Shown here: positions 46,194 through 54,909 of the stretch, one piece after another
How positions within the stretch are numbered: the first letter of the stretch is position 1
Layout of the letters: each line of letters starts with the position of its first letter
Assembly: GCF_900099925.1 (NCBI RefSeq)
Contig: NZ_FNDE01000009.1
Location: forward strand, 41,856 to 105,855
Direction of reading: 5' to 3'
DNA from: Aneurinibacillus thermoaerophilus
GTDB taxonomy: Bacteria; Bacillota; Bacilli; Aneurinibacillales; Aneurinibacillaceae
DNA length: 64,000 nucleotides
Position numbers and translations under genes: made by a program
The notes under the pieces: generated by a model
Database searches by the model: none
Told to the model about the DNA's origin: nothing
The model's input: the letters and a program-made list of their open reading frames with translations, nothing else

Positions 46194-48653
46194 CTAGCCT
46201 ACAACGATATTTACCAGTTTGCCCGGAACGGCGATAACTTTACGCACCGTCTTGCCTTCAACCAGCTCTTTGATTTTTTCATTTTCGGTAGCAAGAGTCT
46301 CCATCTCCTGCTTCGTCAAATTGGCTGGAATAACCATTTTATCGCGTACTTTGCCGTTGATTTGGACGACAATTTCCACTTCATCAAGCACGAGCGCGGC
46401 GGCGTCATACTTCGGCCAGGACTGCTGGTGCACGCTATCTTCATGACCGATCATACGCCACATTTCTTCCGTAATGTGCGGCGCGAACGGCGCGAGCAGC
46501 ACAACCGTTGTTTCAATGGCGTGAGCTAGCATGCCACGATCCGCAGTTTCCGGATACGCATAAATTTTGTTTACAAGTTCCATGATGGCACTGATTGCTG
46601 TGTTGAACTGACGACGCTCACCGATGTCTTCACTTACTTTCTTAATGGTCGCGTGTAACGTGCGGTTCAAATCTTTGGCCGCGCTGTCGGACAAGTTCAC
46701 CTGCGGGTGTCTTGCCACAAGCTCTGCATGGCTATCCACCATACGCCATACGCGATTTAAGAAGCGATAGCTTCCTTCTACCCCGCTGTCGCTCCACTCA
46801 AGATCACGATCCGGCGGCGCCGCGAATAAAATGAACAAGCGTCCAGTATCCGCTCCGTACTTGGCAATGATTTCATCCGGACTGACAACATTTCCTTTTG
46901 ATTTGGACATTTTTGCTCCGTCTTTCAGCACCATGCCCTGTGTAAGTAAGCTCTTGAACGGCTCGGTAAAGTTAACCATGCCAGCATCATACAATACTTT
47001 GGTGAAAAAGCGGGAGTAGAGCAAGTGCAAAATCGCGTGTTCAATACCGCCAATGTACTCATCTACAGGAAGCCACTTATTCACCTTTTTCGAATCGAAA
47101 GGAATGTCGTCGTTTTTCGGGTCTGTATAGCGCAGATAGTACCATGACGAATCGATAAACGTATCCATCGTGTCCGTTTCCCTACGCGCTGGCCCACCGC
47201 AGGATGGGCAGGTCGTATGCACGAACTCTTCGGATTTAGCTAAAGGATTACTCATTCCGTCAATGACGACATGATCCGGCAGCATGACGGGCAAATCTTC
47301 TTTCGGTACCGGAACGATGCCGCAATCGTCACAGTAGATAATCGGGATCGGCGCACCCCAGTAGCGCTGGCGAGAGACGAGCCAGTCGCGCAGGCGATAC
47401 GATACCGCCGGGCCACCTACCCCCTTCTCCTTCAAATGCTCACTGATGACAGCAAGCGCCTTGCGGTTCGGCATTCCGTCAAATGAATCTGATTGCACAA
47501 GTACGCCGTCTTCCGTGTACGCTTCTGCCATTTCCTCATTCGTGTCAACTTCCTCGCCTTCTGGTGCAATTACACGCCTAATCGGCAAGTTGTATTGTTT
47601 GGCAAACGCGAAGTCGCGCGTATCATGCGCCGGAACTGCCATCACAGCCCCTGTGCCATAGTCGAGCAACACATAGTTCGCAATCCAGATCGGAATGTCC
47701 TCACCGGTCAGCGGATGGCGAGCATACGCCCCGGTAAACATTCCTTCTTTCGGTGCATCGGTCGATGTACGAGTAATGTCCGATTCTTTCTTAATTTTTT
47801 CAATGAACTCTAGCACTTCTGCTTCGTTTTCTTTTCCTTTGACAAGCTTGCGTACAATCGGATGCTCTGGCGCCAATACCATGAAGGTTACGCCGTACAG
47901 CGTATCCGGACGCGTTGTGAATACGGTCAGCTTCTCGTTCAACTCCGGCACTTCAAATGTAACTTCCGCCCCCGTGCTTCGGCCAATCCAGTTGCGTTGC
48001 ATCGTTTTGACCTTTTCGGGCCAGCCGTCAAGCTGATCCAAATCTTCAAGCAAACGATCGGCGTAATCAGTAATTTTGAAATACCATTGTTCAAGATCGA
48101 TTTTTGTGACTTCCGTGCCACAGCGCCAGCAGCAACCGTCTTCCACCTGTTCGTTAGCGAGCACGGTTTGATCGTGCGGGCACCAGTTTACCAATCCTTT
48201 TTTCCGGTAAGCCAAACCTCTTTCATAGAACAAAAGAAAGAGTTGCTGCGTCATTTTATAGTATTCCGGCGAGCAGGTTGTTACTTCTCGCTCCCAGTCA
48301 TAGCTTACCCCAAGCTGTTTCTGTTGGTTTCTCATAAAATCGATATTTTCGTATGTCCATTTTGCCGGCTGGGCCCCCAGCTTAATCGCGGCATTCTCCG
48401 CCGGCATGCCAAAAGCATCCCAGCCCATCGGATGAAGAACTCGGTAGCCGCTCATTCTTTTATAGCGTGCGACCACATCGCCAATGGAATACACGCGCAT
48501 ATGGCCCATATGAAGACGCCCGGACGGATATGGAAACTGTTCAAGACAATAGAATTTTTCTTTGGCATCGTCTTCGTTCGTGCGATGCGCGTTTGTTTCA
48601 TTCCAGTATTGCTGCCATTTTTTTTCGATTTCATGCGGATTGTACGTCCTCAT
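46194..48653 (-). CDS. leuS: Leucine-tRNA ligase
   Basis: 819 aa class Ia synthetase that charges tRNA-Leu. Signature motifs: [20 protein letters not shown] (HIGH type), the zinc/ZN1 region [20 protein letters not shown], an editing CP1 domain (about 220-420, [37 protein letters not shown]), [18 protein letters not shown] loop ([14 protein letters not shown]) and the C-terminal domain ending [11 protein letters not shown] 48653 lies 9 nt after AGGAGGT. Transcription is controlled by a T-box leader, separated from the gene by transposon debris. Confidence 0.98.
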   Translation of the reverse strand: MRTYNPHEIEKKWQQYWNETNAHRTNEDDAKEKFYCLEQFPYPSGRLHMGHMRVYSIGDVVARYKRMSGYRVLHPMGWDAFGMPAENAAIKLGAQPAKWTYENIDFMRNQQKQLGVSYDWEREVTTCSPEYYKMTQQLFLLFYERGLAYRKKGLVNWCPHDQTVLANEQVEDGCCWRCGTEVTKIDLEQWYFKITDYADRLLEDLDQLDGWPEKVKTMQRNWIGRSTGAEVTFEVPELNEKLTVFTTRPDTLYGVTFMVLAPEHPIVRKLVKGKENEAEVLEFIEKIKKESDITRTSTDAPKEGMFTGAYARHPLTGEDIPIWIANYVLLDYGTGAVMAVPAHDTRDFAFAKQYNLPIRRVIAPEGEEVDTNEEMAEAYTEDGVLVQSDSFDGMPNRKALAVISEHLKEKGVGGPAVSYRLRDWLVSRQRYWGAPIPIIYCDDCGIVPVPKEDLPVMLPDHVVIDGMSNPLAKSEEFVHTTCPSCGGPARRETDTMDTFIDSSWYYLRYTDPKNDDIPFDSKKVNKWLPVDEYIGGIEHAILHLLYSRFFTKVLYDAGMVNFTEPFKSLLTQGMVLKDGAKMSKSKGNVVSPDEIIAKYGADTGRLFILFAAPPDRDLEWSDSGVEGSYRFLNRVWRMVDSHAELVARHPQVNLSDSAAKDLNRTLHATIKKVSEDIGERRQFNTAISAIMELVNKIYAYPETADRGMLAHAIETTVVLLAPFAPHITEEMWRMIGHEDSVHQQSWPKYDAAALVLDEVEIVVQINGKVRDKMVIPANLTKQEMETLATENEKIKELVEGKTVRKVIAVPGKLVNIVVG

Positions 48654-48683
48654 CAACGAATGACCTCCTGATCTTCATTAAGA

Positions 48684-48715
48684 CAAACTCGCAGGCATTG
48701 CCCGCAAGTTTTTTC
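48684..48715. other. Hairpin just before the leuS ribosome site
   Basis: AAACTCGCAGG and CCCGCAAGTTT pair across CATTG (10 bp, two G-U). On the plus strand a U-run follows, giving a terminator-like form facing away from leuS. On the leuS transcript it sits about 20 nt before the ribosome site and could influence initiation. Confidence 0.5.
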
Positions 48716-48774
48716 TGCCTACAATTCGGAAAGAAAGTATTTTGGTACGTTATGATTTTAAGATAACATATACT

Positions 48775-49062
48775 TTCTTATCCACTTGAACACTCCCATT
48801 CACGCAGGCTTAAGCCTTTTACGTCCTTATCCTGATACCCGCAACAGGAACACAACTGACTCGATGGGAATATTTTGCACACAATGCTGATTGTACGTCC
48901 GTACCATTCGGCTTGGTTGCTTATATTTTACAAAATTGAGGGAGGAAAGAACAGTCGGACTTGTGAGAAGGTAAAAGCCTGCCCTCGTCCGAAGCCGATT
49001 CATTCCCCACTTTCACTGGTAACAAAAGCATCTTCACGCTTAGAAGTAGGGGGGCTTCTCGG
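48775..49062 (-). mobile_element. Decayed IS200/IS605-type TnpB remnant
   Basis: The minus strand (about 48905-48786) reads [34 protein letters not shown] then TGA. This is the zinc-ribbon stretch of TnpB/OrfB proteins (KxFPSSQxCSxCG ... VREWxCxxC), cut before the second CxxC. Further 5' on the same strand, CGAGAAGCCCCCCTACTTC (49059 downward) resembles the C-rich right-end motif of such elements. Everything else is lost. The debris fills the 420 nt between the T-box terminator and leuS. Confidence 0.7.
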
Positions 49063-49072
49063 CTGATATGAT

Positions 49073-49320
49073 AAAAAGCCTCCCGTCCCTATAATCCAGG
49101 GACGAGAGGCTTACTCCCGCGGTACCACCCTAGTTAACGCAGAGCTATGTGCAAGCCTTGCGCTCACTTTAGCATCCGTAACGTGGATGAGACGGATAAC
49201 GGTACCTTTATATCCCGCTATCGGCTCCAAGGCGAGTTCATTGCCGGAAGCGGTTAACTCGCACCAACCGTTAACTCTCTGGTACGCTCCTTAGGCAACT
49301 ACTACTCCTTATCCATGCCA
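49073..49320 (-). ncRNA. Leucine T-box leader of leuS
   Basis: The T-box element AACTAGGGTGGTACCGCGGG (49135-49116) and the terminator AAGCCTCTCGTCCCT / AGGGACGGGAGGCTT plus U-run (49112-49073) are unambiguous. In the upstream stem I the specifier loop is AATGAA-CTC-GCCTTGGAG; CTC (49236-49234) is a leucine codon, matching leuS. Uncharged tRNA-Leu should prevent termination. Confidence 0.95.
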
Positions 49321-49378
49321 TCATTTACAATTTGTCTAAAATTATATGCAATCTTCCTATCAGGTGTCAACTTTTTAT

Positions 49379-50152
49379 CTAATGAGGCTTACGGGCAATA
49401 AAAAATGCGCGTTCGCTGTCTGTTGCTACCGGCTGCGATGTAAAATCCGCGGTAATGGACAGAACATCAAATCCGGTATCCGCAAGCCACTGCCGCAAAG
49501 CTTCAAGCGAATACGCCTTCTGGCGATGCCGTTCATGAAACCGGCGGTACAAATCGTCTTTTTCCCGTACAAACAAAGTTAAATCGTGTTCCACTGCTTC
49601 TTCATCTTCATAGTAAATGCTCTGCCAAATATACGCCACATGTTCGTCCTGATAAGAGAACGATTCATTCCCAAATACTTCGGCGATTTTATACGGAGTA
49701 TGCACGTCGAATAAAAATGTGCCGCCGGGCGTAAGCGTAGCGAAAACCCTTGCGAATACCTGTTTTATCCCTTCAGCATCCGGAATGTAATTCAGTGTAT
49801 CGCAAAAGCTAATCACGCTGTCCACCAGCTCAGGCAGCGCAAGTTCACGGATATCCTGCCTAAGCCAGTGAACGGCAGCGCGCGGATGGCTACGCTGCAC
49901 CTTCTCCCGTGCTACCGCAAGCATGTCGGCTGACAGATCGACACCCCACACTTCCAGCTCTCGCTCCAGCAGGTAACGGGTCAAAGAGCCTGTGCCACAA
50001 CCAAGCTCCGCGACGCGGCGCGGTCTCGTCCGCGTCAGGCGCCACGCTTCCACCGCAAACCCCATCCATTGATCGTATGGCGCATCGGCCATCAAATGAT
50101 CATATACGTCAGCCAATCGCCGATAACTACTGGACAGCGACAACGGGAGCAT
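49379..50152 (-). CDS. yqeM: SAM-dependent methyltransferase, YqeM-like
   Basis: 257 aa class I methyltransferase. SAM-binding motif I RVAELGCGTGSLTRYLLERE (about 50-65), motif II GVDLSADMLAVARE, then ISFCDTLNYIPD and GGTFLFDVHTPYKIAEVFG typical of YqeM. The substrate is unknown. ATG 50152 overlaps rsfS by 26 bp and has only a weak ribosome site (GGAAGG almost touching it); a TTG at 50143 is a possible alternative. The position after rsfS matches B. subtilis. Confidence 0.85.
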   Translation of the reverse strand: MLPLSLSSSYRRLADVYDHLMADAPYDQWMGFAVEAWRLTRTRPRRVAELGCGTGSLTRYLLERELEVWGVDLSADMLAVAREKVQRSHPRAAVHWLRQDIRELALPELVDSVISFCDTLNYIPDAEGIKQVFARVFATLTPGGTFLFDVHTPYKIAEVFGNESFSYQDEHVAYIWQSIYYEDEEAVEHDLTLFVREKDDLYRRFHERHRQKAYSLEALRQWLADTGFDVLSITADFTSQPVATDSERAFFIARKPH

Positions 50153-50468
50153 CCTTCCATAAGCGTTCAATATTATAAAATTCGCGCTCATCACGATGGA
50201 ACACATGGACAACAACATCGCCTAAGTCTACAAGCACCCAGCGCGCGTCATCGTAGCCTTCACGGCCGCGCACGACAATTCCAGCTTTTTCGGCACTATC
50301 TTTTATATGATCAACAATCGCCTGCACCTGTGTCTCTGAGTTGCCGTGACAAACAACAAAATAATCAGCAATAATGGACAGTCCCTTCAAATCAAGAATA
50401 ACCACATTGTGTGCCTTTTTGTCCTCCGCGGCTTTGGCGGCTAATTGAGCGATTTCCAATTCTGTCAT
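50127..50468 (-). CDS. rsfS: Ribosomal silencing factor RsfS
   Basis: 113 aa. It binds L14 and blocks subunit joining during starvation. Family features: VVILDLKGLSIIADYFVVCH, EGYDDARWVLVDLGDVVVHV and HVFHRDEREFYNIERLWKDA. Length is normal. It lies 8 bp after yqeK and overlaps yqeM. Confidence 0.96.
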   Translation of the reverse strand: MTELEIAQLAAKAAEDKKAHNVVILDLKGLSIIADYFVVCHGNSETQVQAIVDHIKDSAEKAGIVVRGREGYDDARWVLVDLGDVVVHVFHRDEREFYNIERLWKDAPVVAVQ

Positions 50469-50476
50469 AGTCGCTT

Positions 50477-51061
50477 TTATTCCTCCTGTTTATTGTTCTT
50501 TTTCGACTTTATTAAGGAGTTGCGGGCCAGAACGGTGAGAGGATATATTCTTTTTTCACGGTTTACGAGGAATGCGATGGTGCCGCCCAAAGCTTTGGCA
50601 AGCGCCCGATCCAAGTCCTCTTCCGCCACTTGGCGCAATTCCTCCACGCCGGGGAATTGACGACCCGGTTCTATATAATCGGCCAGACAAACGACTTTTT
50701 CGAGCAACGTCATATTCTCGCGGCCGGAAGTATGATAACGGATTGCGTTTAGTATTTCTTCATCTTCGATACCAAGGTCACGACGCACCGCTTCCGCTCC
50801 GACATGCGCGTGCCATAATTCCTTATCATGTTCCAGCAAATCTTTCGGAATATGCGGCGTTGTCTCGATAATTTTCCGCATGTTTTCTTCTGACCAAAAC
50901 TTGCAATAATCATGAAGAATAGCAGCCGTCTCCGCCTTTGTCTTATCCGCGCCATACTTCTCAGCGAGACGCACCGCAGTTTCCATGACACCCAGCGTAT
51001 GTTCATAGCGATGTTTTGTCATTTGTCCCCGCACAGCTTCCAGCAATTGTTCACGCTTCAT
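50477..51061 (-). CDS. yqeK: HD-domain bis(5'-nucleosyl)-tetraphosphatase YqeK
   Basis: 194 aa HD-family hydrolase; YqeK proteins cleave Ap4A symmetrically. Metal ligands seen: RYEHTLGVMETAVRLAEKYG (His), AAILHDYCKFW (HD), LWHAHVGAEAVRRDLG (His), IRYHTSGRENM (His) and CLADYIEPGR (Asp). Length and motifs are standard. It overlaps nadD by 11 bp, indicating coupled translation. Confidence 0.95.
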   Translation of the reverse strand: MKREQLLEAVRGQMTKHRYEHTLGVMETAVRLAEKYGADKTKAETAAILHDYCKFWSEENMRKIIETTPHIPKDLLEHDKELWHAHVGAEAVRRDLGIEDEEILNAIRYHTSGRENMTLLEKVVCLADYIEPGRQFPGVEELRQVAEEDLDRALAKALGGTIAFLVNREKRIYPLTVLARNSLIKSKKNNKQEE

Positions 51062-51650
51062 ATAATCGTTTCTCCTCTATATACAATCTTACCGCCTCCG
51101 GCACAAGATACCGGATTGACTTTCCATCCGCCGCTTTTTGGCGGATCATAGTTGATGAAACATCCAGCTGCGGCATTCTCACCTGAATAACATCTTGCAT
51201 ATATTTGTTGTCCATTATATAGCCGGGTCTAGCAAGCACCACAAATTTCACCATCGTAATGAGCTCTTCTATTTTGTACCATTTTGGCAAATGTTTAGCC
51301 ATATCTCCACCAATGATAAAGTAAAATTCTGTGTCCGGGTGTCGTTCTTTCAGCAGACGTACTGTATGATAAGTATATGAAGGCTGTGAACATTCCATCT
51401 CCAGTTCCACCGTGCTTAGTGAAAAGTACGGATTGTCCGCAATGGCGAGTTCGACCATCGCTACACGGTGTTTGTCTTCGGTAATCGGGTTCCCCAACTT
51501 ATGCGGCGGAAGGCGGGCTGGCATAAACCATACTTCATCCAATCCGAGCGCATCCCGTGCCTGTTCCGCTACAATTAGATGAACAGCATGAATCGGGTCG
51601 AAGGTTCCGCCGTAAATGGCAACTTTCTTCCGCTTATTTCGGAAGTTCAA
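51051..51650 (-). CDS. nadD: Nicotinate-nucleotide adenylyltransferase NadD
   Basis: 199 aa. It joins ATP and nicotinate mononucleotide to deamido-NAD. Signatures: VAIYGGTFDPIHAVHLIVAE (GGxFDPxHxxH), FMPARLPPHK, FYFIIGGDMAKHLPKW and the C-terminal DVSSTMIRQKAADGKSIRYL (SSTxIR). No ATG precedes the core; the best start is TTG 51650, inside the end of yqeI (17-bp overlap) with AAAGGA upstream. An ATG further up is far outside the family boundary. With pncB at 56.3 kb it forms part of NAD salvage. Confidence 0.93.
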   Translation of the reverse strand: MNFRNKRKKVAIYGGTFDPIHAVHLIVAEQARDALGLDEVWFMPARLPPHKLGNPITEDKHRVAMVELAIADNPYFSLSTVELEMECSQPSYTYHTVRLLKERHPDTEFYFIIGGDMAKHLPKWYKIEELITMVKFVVLARPGYIMDNKYMQDVIQVRMPQLDVSSTMIRQKAADGKSIRYLVPEAVRLYIEEKRLYEA

Positions 51651-51927
51651 TGGTTTTTCGTTCCTTTGACTCTTTATATAATACAATTGTATTTCCGATA
51701 ATCTGCACAATTTCCGCGCCGCTACCGGCAGCAATCTCCTCAGCCACCTCATGCTTGTCCTCACCGCAATTGTTCAGCACGGAAATCTTCAGCAATTCGC
51801 GCACTTCCAGCGTATCTTCGACCTGCTTGATTAAGTTTTCATTGACACCGCCCTTCCCTACCTGAAAAATCGGGTCTAAATGATGAGCCAACGAACGCAA
51901 ATACCGTTTTTGCTTTCCTGTTAACAT
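51634..51927 (-). CDS. yqeI: YhbY/YqeI RNA-binding protein
   Basis: 97 aa CRS1-YhbY domain protein, thought to bind pre-50S ribosomes. It begins LTGKQKRYLRSLAHHLDPIF and contains QVGKGGVNENLIKQVEDTLE (GxxG loop), NNCGEDKHEVAEEIAAGSGA and the terminal strand VQIIGNTIVLYKES. Length is typical. It overlaps nadD. Confidence 0.95.
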   Translation of the reverse strand: MLTGKQKRYLRSLAHHLDPIFQVGKGGVNENLIKQVEDTLEVRELLKISVLNNCGEDKHEVAEEIAAGSGAEIVQIIGNTIVLYKESKERKTIELPK

Positions 51928-51945
51928 AACGTTCCTCCTTTTCTC

Positions 51946-52800
51946 CTACTGTCCACGCAACGCATCCATAACCACTTCGCGCATCACGTTTACGGGAGCC
52001 GGCCGTCCCGTCCAATATTCAAAGCTTAAAGCGCCCTGGTAGATGAACATCCCTACCCCGCAATGAACGCGCGCACCCTTCGCTTTCGCATCACGCAACA
52101 AGCGCGTTTCCATTGGATTATAAATCAAATCGCTAACCGTAAGCCCGCCGTGCAGCGTTTCCGCCGGGAGAGGGCTCGCTTCCGTTTTTGGATGCATGCC
52201 GATTGACGTTGTTTGGATGAGCAACGTGCTAGTTGCAAGCGCCTCTGCAACCTTATTCAGCGGCAGGGCACAAACGGTCGCCTGTGGCACAGCCTGCTTC
52301 ATATGAGCGGCGAGCTGTTCAGCTTTCTCCACCGTACGGTTCGCAATTACAAGTGAGGGAAGCCCGGCCTTCAGCAGAGCTATGGCTACGCCACGCGCTG
52401 CTCCTCCTGCTCCCAGCAGCACGGCAGATTGCGATGCTAAATCAATGCCCGTCTCTTCTGTAAGCGATCGGACATAGCCCCGTCCATCCGTATTATAACC
52501 GACAAGTTTGCCTCCTTCATTGACAATCGTATTGACCGCACCGATTATCTTCGCTTCTTCGTCTACTTCATCCAAGTAATCCATAACAGTTACCTTATAC
52601 GGAATGGTTACATTCACACCGCGCATGCCAAGCGCTCGAACGGCCTGAACGGCCTCCTGCACCCGACTTGGATCAATGTCGAACGCGGCGTACCGGTAAT
52701 TTAAGCCACACGCTTCAAACGCGCGATTATGCATAAGCGGCGACAACGAATGCCCCACCGGATGACCGAACAGCCCTGTTAATATCGTTTGGCTATCCAT
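51946..52800 (-). CDS. aroE: Shikimate dehydrogenase
   Basis: 284 aa NADP-dependent enzyme of the chorismate pathway, reducing 3-dehydroshikimate. Seen: GHPVGHSLSPLMHNRAF, GVNVTIPYKVTVMDYLDEVD (catalytic Lys), IGAVNTIVNEGGKLVGYNTD, the Rossmann loop LLGAGGAARGVAIALLKAG, and SDLIYNPMETRLLRDAKAKG. It heads the aroE-yqeI-nadD-yqeK-rsfS-yqeM unit because a terminator separates it from yqeH. Confidence 0.96.
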   Translation of the reverse strand: MDSQTILTGLFGHPVGHSLSPLMHNRAFEACGLNYRYAAFDIDPSRVQEAVQAVRALGMRGVNVTIPYKVTVMDYLDEVDEEAKIIGAVNTIVNEGGKLVGYNTDGRGYVRSLTEETGIDLASQSAVLLGAGGAARGVAIALLKAGLPSLVIANRTVEKAEQLAAHMKQAVPQATVCALPLNKVAEALATSTLLIQTTSIGMHPKTEASPLPAETLHGGLTVSDLIYNPMETRLLRDAKAKGARVHCGVGMFIYQGALSFEYWTGRPAPVNVMREVVMDALRGQ

Positions 52801-52861
52801 ATGTTTGCTTCTCTCCTTAACTATCTTTTCCTATTTCTCATCTTATCTCACGGTTCACGTA

Positions 52862-52889
52862 CAAAAAACCCCCTGAAGAACAGGGGTAA
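52862..52889 (-). terminator. Terminator between yqeH and aroE
   Basis: CCCCTG / CAGGGG stem (52870-52875 with 52881-52886); on the minus strand GGTTTTTTG follows. It splits the yqeGH pair from the aroE operon. Confidence 0.75.
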
Positions 52890-52898
52890 TCAAAGCGC

Positions 52899-54005
52899 TT
52901 ATATTAAAGACGGACGCAGGCTGGCCGCGACGCCTTTCGGCACATGCACCACAACGTTCGCACCTTTACCGTGCAAAGCCACCCATCCTAAACCTGAAAC
53001 AACGACATCATACTTACCAGGCGGAACTTTAAACATGAATTTTTCCCACACCATTTCTCCGGCCGCTTCTTTTCCTGGCGGCGACAGCAATTCGCCTTTA
53101 TGCTTTTCATACAATTCATCGGCGTTGGACAGTTTTGTTCGGTGAATGTTCAGATGGTTAGATACATAAACCACAAACGGTTGATGCTCACCTTTGACGA
53201 AATCGATACGGGCGAGCCCGCCAATAAATAACGACTGCTCCGCGTTTAGCTGGTACACTTTCGGCTTAATTGGCTTGTCCGGCATCACCAGTTTCAATTC
53301 TTGCGGCGCTACTTTATGTACCAGCTGCTCCCGATTTACAATTCCCGGCGTATCGTACAAAGACGATTGCTCGTCAAGCGGGATTTCAATTACATCGAGC
53401 GTCGTGCCCGGAAATTGGGAGGTTGTGATGTCCATTTCCGACTCGCCGAATTGCTTAAGCAGGTAGTTAATCAATGAAGATTTGCCAACGTTAGTCACAC
53501 CGACAACATAAATATCACGCCCTTGACGATGTTCATTCATCGCCGCAACTAGACGGTCAATTCCTTCACCTTTGCGCGCGCTCACTAGCACGACATCTAC
53601 CGGTTTCAGACCGAGATCAGCAGCCGATTTGCGCATCCAATTCACAAGGCGGTTGCGATTCACATTTTTGGGAAGAAGGTCAATCTTGTTACCAACTAGA
53701 AGAATCGGATTGCCTCCCACAAAACGCGGCAGGCCCCTAAGCCAGCTGCCATTAAAATCAAAAATATCCACTACCTGTACCACAAGCGATTCCGTGTCGC
53801 CAATGCTGTTAAGAATACGCACGAAATCATCGTCGCCCAGCGTGACGGTGGACGCTTCGTTATAATGCTTAATCCGGAAGCAGCGCTGGCAGATTACTGT
53901 CTCTTTTTCCAGCGCCTGTGGCGGGGCATACCCCACTTTGTTTTTATCTTCCGTCTGAATGGCTACACCACAACCAGCGCAATATATCTTCTCTTGCTTA
54001 TCCAT
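52899..54005 (-). CDS. yqeH: Ribosome biogenesis GTPase YqeH
   Basis: 368 aa circularly permuted GTPase for 30S assembly. An N-terminal treble-clef zinc finger (CAGCGVAIQTEDK ... VICQRCFRIKH) precedes motifs in permuted order: G4 VGNKIDLLPK, G5 VSARKGEGIDRLV, G1 VGVTNVGKSSLINYLL, G2/G3 FPGTTLDVIEI and YDTPGIVN. The start at 54005 has GGGAGG upstream and overlaps yqeG by 8 bp. Length is normal. Confidence 0.96.
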   Translation of the reverse strand: MDKQEKIYCAGCGVAIQTEDKNKVGYAPPQALEKETVICQRCFRIKHYNEASTVTLGDDDFVRILNSIGDTESLVVQVVDIFDFNGSWLRGLPRFVGGNPILLVGNKIDLLPKNVNRNRLVNWMRKSAADLGLKPVDVVLVSARKGEGIDRLVAAMNEHRQGRDIYVVGVTNVGKSSLINYLLKQFGESEMDITTSQFPGTTLDVIEIPLDEQSSLYDTPGIVNREQLVHKVAPQELKLVMPDKPIKPKVYQLNAEQSLFIGGLARIDFVKGEHQPFVVYVSNHLNIHRTKLSNADELYEKHKGELLSPPGKEAAGEMVWEKFMFKVPPGKYDVVVSGLGWVALHGKGANVVVHVPKGVAASLRPSLI

Positions 54006-54525
54006 TTGAATCCTCCCAAGGAATTTTGCCACGTTTCCGCATCCAATTGAGGGCGATCTTTTCCAGCTTCCGATTAAAGCGAGTCATAAAACCGTCGGTC
54101 TGTGCGACCGGCACGACAAGAATCGTGTAAAAACCCATCCGCTTTCCGCCCAACACATCAGTAAACAGCTGATCGCCGATGACCACAGTCTCATTTACGG
54201 ACAATCCCATCTCACGTGTCGCCCTGCGGAAGGCGGCGGATGTTGGCTTCTTCGCCTGATGAATAAACGGAACCCCGAGCGGCTCTGCTACTTTAGATAC
54301 CCGGGTTTTTTTGTTGTTCGATACGATGACAACTGAAAATCCCTGCTCTTTTAGCTCTTTCATCCATTTCACAAGTTCGGGGGTTGCATCAGGACGATTC
54401 CACTCAATCAGCGTATTGTCCAAATCTGTAATAATTCCCTTGATGCCGCGTTTTTTTAATTCATTCAAATCAATGTCATACACGGATTCCACATGCAGAT
54501 CCGGCAATAATAATGGGTAGAGCAT
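53998..54525 (-). CDS. yqeG: HAD-superfamily phosphatase YqeG
   Basis: 175 aa HAD subfamily IIIA phosphatase. Motif I IITDLDNTLIEWN (catalytic Asp-x-Asp), motif II VVIVSNNKK, the Lys in HQAKKPTSAAFRRA, and motif III VVIGDQLFTDVLGGKRMG. The physiological substrate is unknown, though the place before yqeH is conserved in Firmicutes. ATG 54525 has a usable site upstream. Confidence 0.93.
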   Translation of the reverse strand: MLYPLLLPDLHVESVYDIDLNELKKRGIKGIITDLDNTLIEWNRPDATPELVKWMKELKEQGFSVVIVSNNKKTRVSKVAEPLGVPFIHQAKKPTSAAFRRATREMGLSVNETVVIGDQLFTDVLGGKRMGFYTILVVPVAQTDGFMTRFNRKLEKIALNWMRKRGKIPWEDSNG

Positions 54526-54870
54526 GCAACCACTCCATACTTTTTATCCATAATAAAAGTATCTAAATTTAAGAATAGTGTTTGTATAAATCCGGCATTT
54601 ACTATACCATATCTATCCTCATTCTGTCACGCAAGGCATAAAATAAGAAAAAGCATATGTTACTTTATCACTATAAAGCAACATATACTCTTATACAATA
54701 TGAACTCCCCCCACTTCCTGTCGATTGAAGTGGGAGTTTCTGAACGATCCTCCTCAGCAGAACAGGCGAGCATTTGTGTTGAAATCCTTCTTTTGCTTAA
54801 AGGAAAAAGAAGCGCGATTCATCCTCTACCTACGCCAGGGGCGTGGAGGAAGGGGACTTCTCGCGTATCA
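54526..54870. mobile_element. Gene-free stretch with possible IS200/IS605-type end
   Basis: No gene is seen. There are two hairpins: ATATGTTACTTTAT / ATAAAGCAACATAT (about 54657-54688) and CTCCCCCCACTTC / GAAGTGGGAG (about 54703-54736). A third possible one on the minus strand is CCTCCACGCC / GGCGTAGGTAGAGG (about 54820-54845), preceded by CGAGAAGTCCCC, which matches the C-rich motif CGAGAAGCCCC near 49058 at the TnpB remnant. Together they look like the structured end of an IS200/IS605-type element whose genes are gone. The call is tentative. Confidence 0.4.
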
Positions 54871-54874
54871 TGTT

Positions 54875-54903
54875 AAAAACGCCCTCTTGGAAGAGAGCGT
54901 TTC
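54875..54903 (-). terminator. Terminator of the SLH-domain gene
   Basis: AAACGCCCTCTT / AAGAGAGCGTTT stem (54877-54888 with 54891-54902), a two-base loop and a short U-run on the minus strand, directly after the stop codon. Confidence 0.85.
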
Positions 54904-54909
54904 TCATTC

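Noticed and set aside
48875..49066. A 63-codon plus-strand frame upstream of leuS
   Set aside because: It lies opposite the TnpB remnant and next to the T-box terminator; it is better explained as the antisense of transposon debris.
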